DNA of 64,000 nt, from contig OX352772.1 of assembly GCA_947095535.1 (NCBI GenBank), positions 47,077,445 to 47,141,444 of the forward strand, given 5' to 3'. Shown one piece after another: positions 1-11,100 of the stretch. Position 1 is the stretch's first letter; each line of letters starts with the position of its first letter. The position numbers were made by a program, and so were the translations under genes. Under the pieces are notes generated by a model. That model saw nothing but the letters and a program-made list of their open reading frames with translations, searched no databases and was not told the DNA's origin. This DNA comes from Poecilobothrus nobilitatus (taxonomy: Eukaryota > Arthropoda > Insecta > Diptera > Dolichopodidae).

Positions 1-1282
1 ATTGCAACCACTACTACACGTGTGTTTTGTTGACAGTTGAATGTCAAACTCAAAAAAATCAAAACAAAATAAAACAATAACTTATTTATAATAGCACAAT
101 TGATCAGCAAGCGTTAATTTTTTTAAATCTCAAAAATTTAAAACAGTTTTGCATTGTAATCAACAAAGTTTGCGTTCCTTTATGGTGCCTTTACATGAAA
201 AGAGTAGTTGGGCTTGGTAGTTGGTAATTGGAACTCTAATTTAACATAATCGTATTTACTCTTTAAGGCTGGTGTAGTTGGTAGTAAAGAAACGTAGTTT
301 ACTCTGATAAAGGAACACAAAAAAATATAAGATTTTGTTTAATTTTTATAACTCCAAAATTATATAGTATAGGTAGTGCATAATTATTATTGAATGTGTA
401 ACCGTAATCGCTTACTGAATATTCACAAAACTATTTTGAACTTACCTATTGTTTTAAAAATAAAAAATATTCATCCAATTAGCGGTTTCCTACCATGAAT
501 TTACAAAATCCTGATTTTACAAAATTGAATTTTGGTGGGAAGGAGAATGAAACCTATAAAATAAGATAAAATAGCGTGTAAGCAAACAGTGCGGTAACCA
601 TAGACATATTACCCCTAGATATGCAATGACGAAAATATTTTTAATCAATTTTGAGAAACAGCTGAGTGAAACGTCCTTATGTATTGCTTTAGTTTCTTCA
701 GAAATAATTTCCTTAAAGATGAAAAATTATCATTTTTATTTTTTTTAAGAATTTTATCACTTATTTTGTTGCTTTACAAGTAGTTAAAGTTTTAATTACC
801 TTAATAAAATTAAATTTTAATTTTGAAAACAAAATACATATACATATACATATTATAAAATGCACATTATGTATTTTTTTGACTGAATGCCTTAAGATAG
901 GAAAACACGTAGGACGAAAAGAAACGACTGTACCGACCTTGTCATTTATTTCTAATATAACTATGGGAATAATTTAATGAAAAGATATATTTTGTTGCGA
1001 ATTTTATAGACATGATCAAATATTTTGTGCATCTGTGTGTAGTGCTTCTGCGGTCATTTCTTCAAATTGTATTCCTATAATAGCTGTCATATATATTTTT
1101 TTTTAGAACGGCCACACTATAAAACCCTATAACCAATAAACAGCTGACCAATTAGACAAATAAATTTTAGTTTGACAATTTGATAAGTAGAAAACCTCTT
1201 GTTTTGAAAATTTGATTTTATATTCTAACTTATAAACACATTTACTTATTATTTAAGCAGAAAATTTAGAAAAATATTTAAA
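1..1282. other. Upstream region of CIAO1
   Basis: No coding exon is recognisable here. It holds one copy of a short inverted-repeat element (168-321) and otherwise AT-rich DNA leading into the CIAO1 5' UTR. No TATA box or initiator can be assigned with confidence. Confidence 0.6.
168..321 (+). mobile_element. MITE-like element, copy 1
   Basis: The left end starts GTTTGCGTTCCTTTAT and the right end, read on the reverse strand, is TTTGTGTTCCTTTATC, so the element has imperfect terminal inverted repeats. The interior has GTAGTTGG-type motifs and GTAGTTTACTCTG. The same ends and interior occur in inverted orientation at 61129-61312. It is too small to encode a transposase. The superfamily is not determined. 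Confidence 0.55.
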
Positions 1283-3039
1283 ATGGGGCAATTGGAAGAA
1301 GTTTGTGTCTTGAAAGGTCACAAGGGTATTGTTTGGGGTGCAAACTGGAACCCAAAAGGAGGTGCTTTTGCTACATGCGGGTAAGTTAATAAAATTATTT
1401 AAATAATCATGTTATAAATGTTAACTCAATTTTAGAGAAGACAAAACTATTAGAATTTGGTCTGGAAGTGGTTCCAAATGGTCAACAAAAACTATATTAT
1501 CAGATGGACACCAAAGAACAATTAGAGGTATGTACTGAATTATAGAAATATTGATAATGACAAGTCAATAATTTAACTTGGGGGGAAAAAACTAGGGAAA
1601 TAGTATGTATGTACTTAAAAAATTCTATTATCTAATGATTATACTAAAACAATATAAAGAATTCTACAATTGTACATGTACATTTCATTTTTGCTAAGAA
1701 TTTCGATATTTTAGCTCTAATTCATTCTAATGACAATTTTTTATAATTCTTGACAAATTTTGCATTTTTAATAGTCAATACCAGTTATATTTTTACTATA
1801 TTGAATTTCTAAATAACTTTAAGATGCAAAGTTAAAATTAAATTAAATTTTAAATTTTCGGTTATAAACGAATATGTATCAACACCTGCATAATCTAATA
1901 TAAGTTATTTCTATAACTTTTATTTTTAAAATACACATGTATTTTCGTTTTTATTACATTTATTATTCAATTTGCTTTAAAAAAATAATAATTTATAATC
2001 AATTTTTAAACTCAATATTTTTTTCAGAGGTTTCATGGTCACCATGTGGACAATTTTTAGCATCTGCAAGTTTTGATGCAACTACCGCAATTTGGAGCCG
2101 AGCATCAGGTAAATAATCAAATCTTAAAAAGATATTTTTCTTTTTTTTTAAATCTTTAATTTTATTTACAGGCGAATTCGAATGTAATGCTACATTAGAA
2201 GGACATGAAAATGAAGTAAAAAGTTGTGATTGGTCAAAATCTGGAAATTTGTTAGCAACATGTAGTCGTGATAAATCAGTTTGGGTATGGGAAGTTGCAG
2301 GTGAAGATGAATTTGAATGTGCTGCTGTGCTTAATGCTCATACACAAGATGTTAAAAAAGTTAGATGGCATCCAATTGAAGAAATATTAGCGTCAGCAAG
2401 TTATGATAATACAATAAAAATGTTTAAAGAAAATCCAGTTGATAGTGATTGGGAATGTATTGCAACATTAGCATCACATACTAGTACTGTATGGAGTATT
2501 GCATTTGATAGTACTGGTGAACGTTTAGCTTCTTGTAGTGATGATCAAACAATTAAAATATGGCAAATATATCCAGTTGGAAATCAAGAAAATATAGCAA
2601 CCCCAGAAAATTTACCAGTATGGAAATGTGTATGTACTTTATCAGGTGTTCATAATAGGAGTATATATGATATTGCATGGTGTAAACTTACAGGTAAAAA
2701 AAAAAATTTTAAATGTAAAATATAATAAAAATTTAAATATGAAATATGAAATATAATAAAATATTTAATTTTATGTTTTTTTATATTAAAATTAAATTAA
2801 AATTATTTTTTTTTTATGTTTTAGGTCTAATAGCTACAGCATGTGGTGATGATACAATTAGAATATTTAAAGAAGACGATGGATCAAATAAAAATGATCC
2901 AACATTTAGTGTAGTTGCATCAGTTTATCGTGCTCATGCTCAAGATGTAAATACAGTTGCATGGGATCCTATTAATCCTGGCCAATTACTATCAACGAGT
3001 GATGATAGCTATATTAAAATCTGGCAATATGTTGAATAA
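1283..3039 (+). CDS. Ciao1: CIAO1, WD40 subunit of the cytosolic iron-sulfur targeting complex
   Basis: Five exons: 1283-1380, 1436-1527, 2028-2108, 2172-2693, 2825-3039. All introns are GT-AG and all phases join cleanly, giving 1008 nt and 335 residues, the usual length for insect CIAO1. The ATG at 1283 opens [15 protein letters not shown], matching the family start. WD40 blades are visible through repeated GH...W...G..LAS.S.D.T..IW patterns, for example [55 protein letters not shown] and SDDSYIKIW, consistent with a seven-bladed propeller. In known systems CIAO1 works with MMS19 and CIAO2B to hand Fe-S clusters to cytosolic and nuclear apoproteins. The first introns are short (55 and 500 nt) and the last two are 63 and 131 nt. 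Nothing suggests damage. Identification is from sequence recognition, and confidence is high. Confidence 0.96.
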
Positions 3040-3078
3040 AAGAAAACATAATTTTTTTTTTTTGTTTAAATTTATTAA

Positions 3079-3116
3079 AATAAATCCATAAAATATTTTT
3101 TTTATATTTAAATAAA
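3079..3116 (+). terminator. CIAO1 polyadenylation signals
   Basis: Two AATAAA hexamers follow the stop codon, at 3079-3084 and 3111-3116, within 80 nt of the stop. Either could direct 3' end formation. AATAAA is common by chance in DNA this AT-rich. Confidence 0.45.
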
Positions 3117-3714
3117 AAAACATTTCTGCAGAGTTTAAGTGTATAATACAAAAAAGAAAAAAAAAATTATTTAAAAAATAAAAAGTTAAACTTGATATTA
3201 AAAATATTATAGTTCATACTGATTTTTATTATTCTAACCATGTGTTTTTTATTTCTTTTATTGAATTTCACTTTCGTTTTTCAGTATTTTTTATAGAATA
3301 CATGCTTAACTGATTTCGAAAAACAAATAAAAAAAAAATAAATATAAAATATAAATAATATAAATAGTTGTTTACATATGTATGCCAACATATTTCTAAT
3401 TTCAAAATAATTTAATTTTTATTTTTTTTCTTTGAGATCCTATAGCAACTTTAATTGTTAAAGTAAAGATCCTGCGCACCTGTTTACAAAAAAATAAAAA
3501 ATTATAAACTATATGAAAAATAGACCTTAAATTCAAAACAAAAATAAAAGTACATTAAAAAGGACAATACACCGCAGTATTATATTTAAGCTTATAAGAT
3601 AATACATATAAACAAAAACAGTTATTCATATTTATCTTTGCTTTTTTGGTGGCCAACCAAATCAATCGATCATTGCGCGACATCAAAATAAATGTATACT
3701 TTTATATATACATA

Positions 3715-3914
3715 NNNNNNNNNNNNNNNNNNNNNNNNNNNNNNNNNNNNNNNNNNNNNNNNNNNNNNNNNNNNNNNNNNNNNNNNNNNNNNNNNNNNNN
3801 NNNNNNNNNNNNNNNNNNNNNNNNNNNNNNNNNNNNNNNNNNNNNNNNNNNNNNNNNNNNNNNNNNNNNNNNNNNNNNNNNNNNNNNNNNNNNNNNNNNN
3901 NNNNNNNNNNNNNN
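3715..3914. other. Assembly gap (200 N)
   Basis: Exactly 200 N. A round number like this is normally a placeholder inserted by a scaffolding program, so the true distance is unknown. The right edge falls inside the 3' part of a SINE copy. Confidence 0.97.
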
Positions 3915-4031
3915 GACTGTAAATGTAGTAAGGGGAATAACTCTTACGACGTGTGTGGGATTCGAACCCACACTCCCTCGATGTTTACAGCTTATTTTAT
4001 ACATTCTTACCCACTAGGCCAACAAGGCCCC
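3915..4031 (-). mobile_element. tRNA-derived SINE, copy cut by the gap
   Basis: Read on the minus strand it begins GGGGCCTTGTTGGCCTAGTG (box A) and has GGTTCGAATCCCACACACG (box B), then TCGTAAGAGTTATTCC. The 3' tail is lost in the N gap. It is very close to the copies at 31701, 59612 and 62465. Confidence 0.85.
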
Positions 4032-5306
4032 ATGAAACTAAATATTGAAATTATTTTAAATCCTTATTTTAAATCCTTTTTTTGTTTAATTTAAATTTGT
4101 TTTAAATAATAAAATAATTTAAACTATAAAATAGGAGTATATTTAATGGAGATGATAAATCGTTAAGCCATTTTAAATTTCGTACTTTTCTTATATGATT
4201 TGCTTGTTAAGCGCTAAAAAGTGTTTATCGAAAACAGAAAGCAGTTTAAATAAAAAATCACCTTTGGATAAATTAAAAAACTAAAATAAAAATTTACAGT
4301 CTATTTGACTATTATAATGTTATTTCAATCTCACAAAGCATATTCTTTAAACCGGCACATCTAGTTAGTGTCAGTAGTGCTAAACCTAACACTTCTAATT
4401 AAAGTTCAATTACCATTTACCAGAAATCACAAAATCACCACAAATCTTTACGACGAACTACATTCAGAGTATAGATTTTTATTGAAACTCGTTTTAGAAC
4501 CACTCCGAGGTAATTAGGAAACCTACAATGTGGTGCCTAAACTGTAATTCTGGTGTATCTGTTGTCATTGAGATTGAGTATTTTCTTGATACAGTAATTG
4601 AAATCAAGTAAAAGTCAAAGACCCTACAAGTTTTTCATGAAAATATAAGAGGATAAATTAAGTTTATTAATCCTTTTTTTTTCTTATATTTGCAATTCAT
4701 CAATTCATTCTCAAATAATCATATATCACCCTGAATATCGATAATAATGTCAGATAGTTCATTATGTAGTGTAATAAATTGTATCACAATTTTTTTTTTT
4801 ACTTATGGATCACAAAATATTTAACTAACATTATTTTTTTAAATTTATTTTATATTTATTTTTTTTTTTATATACATACATATATATGTTTTTTATTTAT
4901 AAATTTATATATTTATTAATCTGGCAATGACAGTGATGCCTATATATTTTTCGGCACCACCTGTCATCATCAGGGGGAATATAATACTTTTTTTTTATAC
5001 AATTTATTGCTCTATAGAGACTTAAATATATTCCAGAAATTGATCGACTAAAATAATTCAAGAAAATTATTATCTGTCTAAATAATCTTCGATCTGTAGA
5101 CCTAAATCAAGATTTAAAAAACAAATTAGCACTTTAGTTGTTCTGGCAGCTGATAGACCTGGCAGCTAATGCTAAAAAAAAAGGTTAAATATACAATTAA
5201 AAAAGAATAATAATAATAATTAGTTGTTTTGCTATATTAAAATTTCCTTTAGTGATCAAAGTTAAAATATTAGTGGTAATCATCTTAATTAAAAATACAT
5301 ACTTAT

Positions 5307-5395
5307 AATCTCGCCTTTTAAAAAAGATTTTAAAAAAGCGAGATTTTGAAGAACGAGATTTTAAAAAAGCGAGATTTTAAAGAGAGAGATTAAAA
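5307..5395. repeat. Short-period repeat with GCGAGATTTT motif
   Basis: AATCTCGCC at the left is followed by repeated GCGAGATTTTAAAAAA-like units in the opposite sense, so the stretch can fold back on itself. The motif matches that of the much larger foldback element at 50249-51151, so this may be a deleted relative. Confidence 0.5.
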
Positions 5396-7041
5396 ATGTC
5401 GAAATTTCGTACCGCTCCCCTCTGAAATAAATCAGATTATGTACATATTAATGTACCTTTACTAATGTCAATTTTATTATTTTTATACTTATCTGATTGG
5501 TAACACTTATCCTAAAAACAGTTATAATTCCTAAAAACTAATTTAGTTTTTCGAGAGATCTGCAATAATCCGAAAACACCTGCCACAGGTCTCTTCAAAA
5601 TATTCTCTTATTATATGCTTTTGCTTTTATAAACTCGTCACTCGTCAGTGTCGGTTTATTTATTTATTTTATATTTCTTTTAAAATACTTCGATATTTTA
5701 AAAGATTTATTATTATTATTATAATTTATATTTTTACATATAAAATAAAATTTATTTTATATGTATACTATATGTTTTAAAATTAACTTTATTTATTAAT
5801 TATATTAATTTTTAAGCTAATTATAATTTATTAATTATAATTAGCTTAAAAAAAGACGGTTCTATTTCGGTTTTTCAAATATTTAAATTATTGGACAAAT
5901 ATTTTTTTATTGCATATCAAAAATATCCGCATAAAAAGTATCATTGAAAATTTTAAAAACTCCATTTTGATTTTTTTTTTTCCAAGATTACAACAATGGT
6001 GGTCCAAATTAAAATTAATAAGATTTTATAATAGAGAATATTTTAATTTTTTATTCTAATATTAATTTTTTATTCTAATAGATTCTCATTATTATTCTAA
6101 TCAGATATAAGATAGATATCTCATGATTATTCTAATCAGATTCTCATATAATATAGAAAACTCCGTTTTCTTCCGCTATTTATCGAGTTTTCCTAATAGT
6201 ATTTCTAAATTCAAAGTTATTCTAAAATTGACGATTAATTCTTAGCCCCTACTTAATACAGTGCTCTTAAATCTTCATTTATATAGAGATTATTAGCTGA
6301 CCGTGTTATCATTTCTATTATAGCCGGATTTATTCATTGATATTCACTATTTATAGGATTAACACGTCTTAATAGAAATGTTCCACGTGTTTGTATGTCA
6401 GTATATATGATGGTCAGGATTTAATTTTTGTTAGTTTTATATATTATAATAAAACTAAATTTAATATATATATAACTTATACGAAAGCTTATACTCAATA
6501 GTAAAAAACTTGTATACAACACAAAATTTTTTAAAAATTTCACTAAAAAAAAAACTTTAAAAGTACATACATATGTACTTACTTACATATTGCATGTAAT
6601 TGCATTTTACATGACAAAAAATAATTTTGACAAAAGAAATTTTGTCAATTTGTTTCTAAATTTGATTTTAGAAAGAGGTTTCGAAAAATTAAACATTATA
6701 TTTGACTTACTGTTAGTGTTCAATTCATATATACGTATCAAGTTTGACTTTAAGTGTTATTTTGTTAAAAATGGATATGAAAAAAACGGGTCTCTCTTAT
6801 AACATTCGTGGAATTGGTAACCCTAAGTAATCTGTCGAATTCTATAATTGTATAAAAAGTTCAATAGATCTTAAATTATTCGAAATTTCCCTAAATCTCA
6901 TTTGTTCGCAAAAAACTTGCTATATAAAAAAACAAAATGTCCTCTACCAATCGACATGACTCAAGAACACTCGTACTCCAATTTACACTTTGAATTTTTA
7001 CATGATGTAATTTTTTCTTTTATTTTATACGCTCTTTTTTA

Positions 7042-7144
7042 AAGGGGGGATAACTCTTACGACATGTGTGGGATTCAAATCCACACTCGGTCGGTGTTTA
7101 CAGCGTATTTTATGCGCTCTTACCCACTAGGCCACCGAGGCCCC
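7042..7144 (-). mobile_element. tRNA-derived SINE, head only
   Basis: The minus strand carries GGGGCCTCGGTGGCCTAGTG and a box B with changes (GGATTTGAATCCCACAC). It stops after GTAAGAGTTATCCCCC and lacks the 3' tail and the poly(A) seen in other copies. No target-site duplication was seen. This is a 3'-truncated or decayed copy. Confidence 0.8.
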
Positions 7145-7609
7145 TATTATCAATTAGATTTCAATTTAAGCTAATTTTTGTGAAATCTCTGATTTAAAAA
7201 ATTTTAATTAAATCTCTTTTTTTTACACCCATCATTTCAGGAAATCGTTAATCAATAATCAGGGTCAGACTTGATATCGAAATTAATTAGAGAAAGGAAT
7301 TCCTTGAAATCCGAACAAATTAAATGAATCGAAAACTTTGAACTTTTCAATTTGAATATAATAAAAGTTCATTTTTAGAGCATCATTTCATGAAAAATTT
7401 TCGATATAACTAAAACAAAAAAAAACTAGGTATACATATTTATTCTTTTTAACAATTTGTTTAACAATTGACGCGTCATTATAATTTGTCCTTAAGTGTT
7501 GTGTAATACGGTCGAGAGTATCGAGGATCGAATCCAATTCAAATCATATCCAACTTTCTTTCCTACTCATAATTTTAAACTTTGCTAATTCAACTTAATT
7601 GCATAACGG

Positions 7610-7667
7610 TTTTGTGGAACATAACCGTTAACGGTTGCATATCGCATAACGGTTATGTTCCACAAAA
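7610..7667. repeat. Perfect 20-bp inverted repeat (hairpin)
   Basis: 7610-7629 and 7648-7667 are exact reverse complements (one arm TTTTGTGGAACATAACCGTT) with an 18-nt loop. The loop also repeats the AACGGTT core. The origin is unknown; a relic of a foldback element is possible. Confidence 0.8.
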
Positions 7668-8191
7668 TGTATTTCTTCTTGTTGGAATTGGTATTGATAT
7701 TTTTTTTTATAAAACGTCTCCTATTTTATATATTATTTATTTTTAAATTTTTATGCTCATACATATATGTATACTGTATATGTAAAAATATAAATGTATT
7801 TACGTAAATACATTACCTTTAAAATGTATCTTGCATATATCAACATACATATATATATATTTTTTTTTTTAAAAAAAAGTTAAAAGATAAATATTTTTTT
7901 AAACCTCTAAATTCAAAAAGTAGGCTACAAATTTAAACATGAAGAAATTTATGCAAACTTTAGTTATATTGCATTTAAATGTCATATTATTATTTAAAAA
8001 TAAATCTTTAATTAAAAGATAATAATTAATAAATATTAGTTTTGTTTTTTTTAAACTTACCTAAGTATTTTTTTTTAATCTAAATAAAATGTTTTGTGGT
8101 TAGTTAAAAAAAAAAAAATAAATAAAATATCCACATACATACACAGGCATACATATGTATTAATATTAACACAAAAAAAAAATATTTTCAG

Positions 8192-11100
8192 ATCCAGAAA
8201 CAGATTTTGAAGATAAAAATTTATCATGGTTATTTAATTTTCGATTGGATGAATTACCGCATTTATCACCTGATGTTCAAAATAATCAAAAAAATTCTGC
8301 TTCAGTACCTTTAATATTAAATAATTCCATAAATATAAATCATCATCAACAACAACAAACAACAACAACAACAGCAACAACAACAACAAAATAAATCAAT
8401 AAATGAAAATAAAATAACACAACAACAATCAAAAACTGGTAAAAAAGTTGATGAATTAATAAAAGAATTGACAGCGGAAATAACTGAAGATGGTGATATG
8501 ATTGTTGGTGAAAATATTATTGTTGAAAATTCACTGTCACCACCAAAAGGGTATGTTATCTATATTTAAAATTTAATATTAAATTTTTTTCTTTGATTTT
8601 TTTTTTTTTTATTATTTTTTAAATAACATAATTAATTTAATGTTCAATACATAATCATATACGTTAGTATATATAACTAAATAGATCGGCAATCGGCATA
8701 TACATATGATCGGCATATACATATATAATACCATAGTATCTATGTACTTTGAAACCCTGAAAAAATAATTAAATATTTACAAAGAAAGGTTAAAATTTAG
8801 TAAATATATAATAAAAATTTCGGTTAAGTTCAAAGACCTGTCTAAAAAATTAATAAATTTATTATTATTTTATTAAAACAATAAAAAATTATGTTATGAT
8901 GATGATATCTTAGGCATGATTTCATTCATACTTCTTTTGTTTTTTTTTTTTTTTGGTTTTACAAAAACGTGTTCTAAGATATTTAAGTAAAATTTCGTTA
9001 AAGAGTAACTTTTGGATTCAGGTTAAAAATGAAGTTATATATGAGTATATCATATAATACTTTTTATATTTGATTCAAGTTCGAATATTTAATTTTGTTT
9101 ACTTAATTGTGTGAACTGTAAACAATTGGAATCCCTCTTAAGAAGTAAAATGTATTGATTTGTCAAATTATTTTTATTGTTGTTTTTTCGAAATTAATTG
9201 TTGTCATTGATTGATCATTGATCAATCTTGAACTACTTACTTTACGTTAAAATTTTGAAATCCTTGCACTTGTACAAATCAAAAATAATTGGTTTTTTTT
9301 TAATACTGAATATATAAAAATTTAGTTCCTTCATTAAATACCTATTACCAACATTTTTTAAGCCAGAATCTTTACTCTAAAATTCAAACGAGACGAAATC
9401 CAAATAAAAAATGCTTACTATTTATTCGGCCGTTTACAGGTGGTGCCTTACCGCGTATTGCTACTTTCGCTAAACTAAAATCGTATTCGCAAATTTGGAA
9501 CTTTCAAAATCGAAAATAGTAGAGTTGCAAATGGGAAATTAAAATTTTGATACTGGTGTCTAACTGTGTAGGCATTATATAATATAAAAAATTTAATTTT
9601 GCACTCGCAACTCTGTGATTTTCAATTTTCAAAGTTTCAAATTTTCGAATGCGATTTTCGTTTAAGGAAAGTAGCAGTACGCGGTAAGGTACCAGTAGGC
9701 TGAATACATACATTATATACTTATATACTCTTTATTATATAAATATAAATAAGAAATAATAATTAAAACATAAAACATACATAAAATATTTTATAATATA
9801 TTTTTCTTTAAAATAAAGGTTGTTGTTGTTTCTCAGGGGGGGGCATGAAGTTGCCCTTACACCTAGGCCCTGCGACCCGTTCTGCTCCCCTGCTCAACGA
9901 TCCGCTCGCTTTTTACAGCGTCTCGTCTTAAATTAAAGGTTGGATTAAAATAATATCACGTAATAGATTTAATCCTTTCATTGCAATCTGATTTCTGAAT
10001 AACCATATGTGATTCTGCAATATAAAATTGTACTGTTCATGTGATTGACTATGTGTAATTGTACAAAAATTTACAGAAAGTGTGGATTTTCGATTTACAG
10101 ACAATTTGAGGATAGATTTATTTTAATATAGTGACAATTATTTATTATCTTATTTGAGCAGCTTCATTTATAAATCTCTGATTTATTTAAATCTAAATAA
10201 TATTCGTAAATGTCTTCAAATAATTTTTATTTCCTTTTATTCAAGAGTATACTGTAGAAAATCTCCATTAATTTGTATATTAAAAAAAAATTGTTATAAT
10301 ACAGGTATTGTTCAATATTATTATTTTAATCGACTGACAATCATTAGAATCACTTAATATTTTTATTTACTTACTTACTTTACTTTACTTACAACAAAAT
10401 AACTGTTAATGTAATTTGATCTTCTGTAGTATTTGATCTTCTACAGTTTAAAGGGTTGGTATTAAAAACCCGAATTTCAAAATCCCGGAATGACAATGCT
10501 GAAATTCAACACAAAATCACCGAACACAAAATTCCGAAAATCAAAATGACGGAATACAAAATTCCATACGTACAATACATATCTCAACATTTGAAGAATA
10601 ATTTTATTTATTACGCATTCATTTTTTAAAAAAATCCAAGATTTTTCATGATGACACTTTTTCAATGCGGGATTTATTATTCCGGGATCTTAATATTAAC
10701 CCTTCTTTGATGTATAAAGGTTAACATTTCAAACAAATAACTATAAATTAAAAACAAATACAATTACGAATTATTCCACCAGAGGTTTATTTTTCCTAGT
10801 TTGAATTTCAAAATTTTTTGTCATTCGCGTTGACTTTGTTTTTTTTGGATTTTGCTTGCTTGGCATAAAAGTTTAGTTTTGTCTTTTTACAGATTTTTTC
10901 AACTAGGCACAAAAAAAAATTAGGCTATTTTGTTTGCATTTGGATTTTGGAAAACAGAATTTTCAAATTTTTGCACAAAAATTTTATTAATTTTAAATTA
11001 GAAAATTCTTTATTAAAATAAAATTAATCATGAATTTATGAACCATAGACTATGCATATGAAATTTTTCTATACTTTTTATTTGTTTTAAAACTTTAAGA

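Larger units (their letters stand above)
3117..8191. other. Intergenic/5' region before the forkhead exons
   Basis: It contains the 200-N gap, two SINE copies (3915-4031, 7042-7144), a small GCGAGATTTT-type repeat (5307-5395) and a perfect hairpin (7610-7667). The missing first exon of the forkhead gene may lie here or in the gap. It must end in phase 1, but no candidate ATG exon stands out. Confidence 0.5.
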
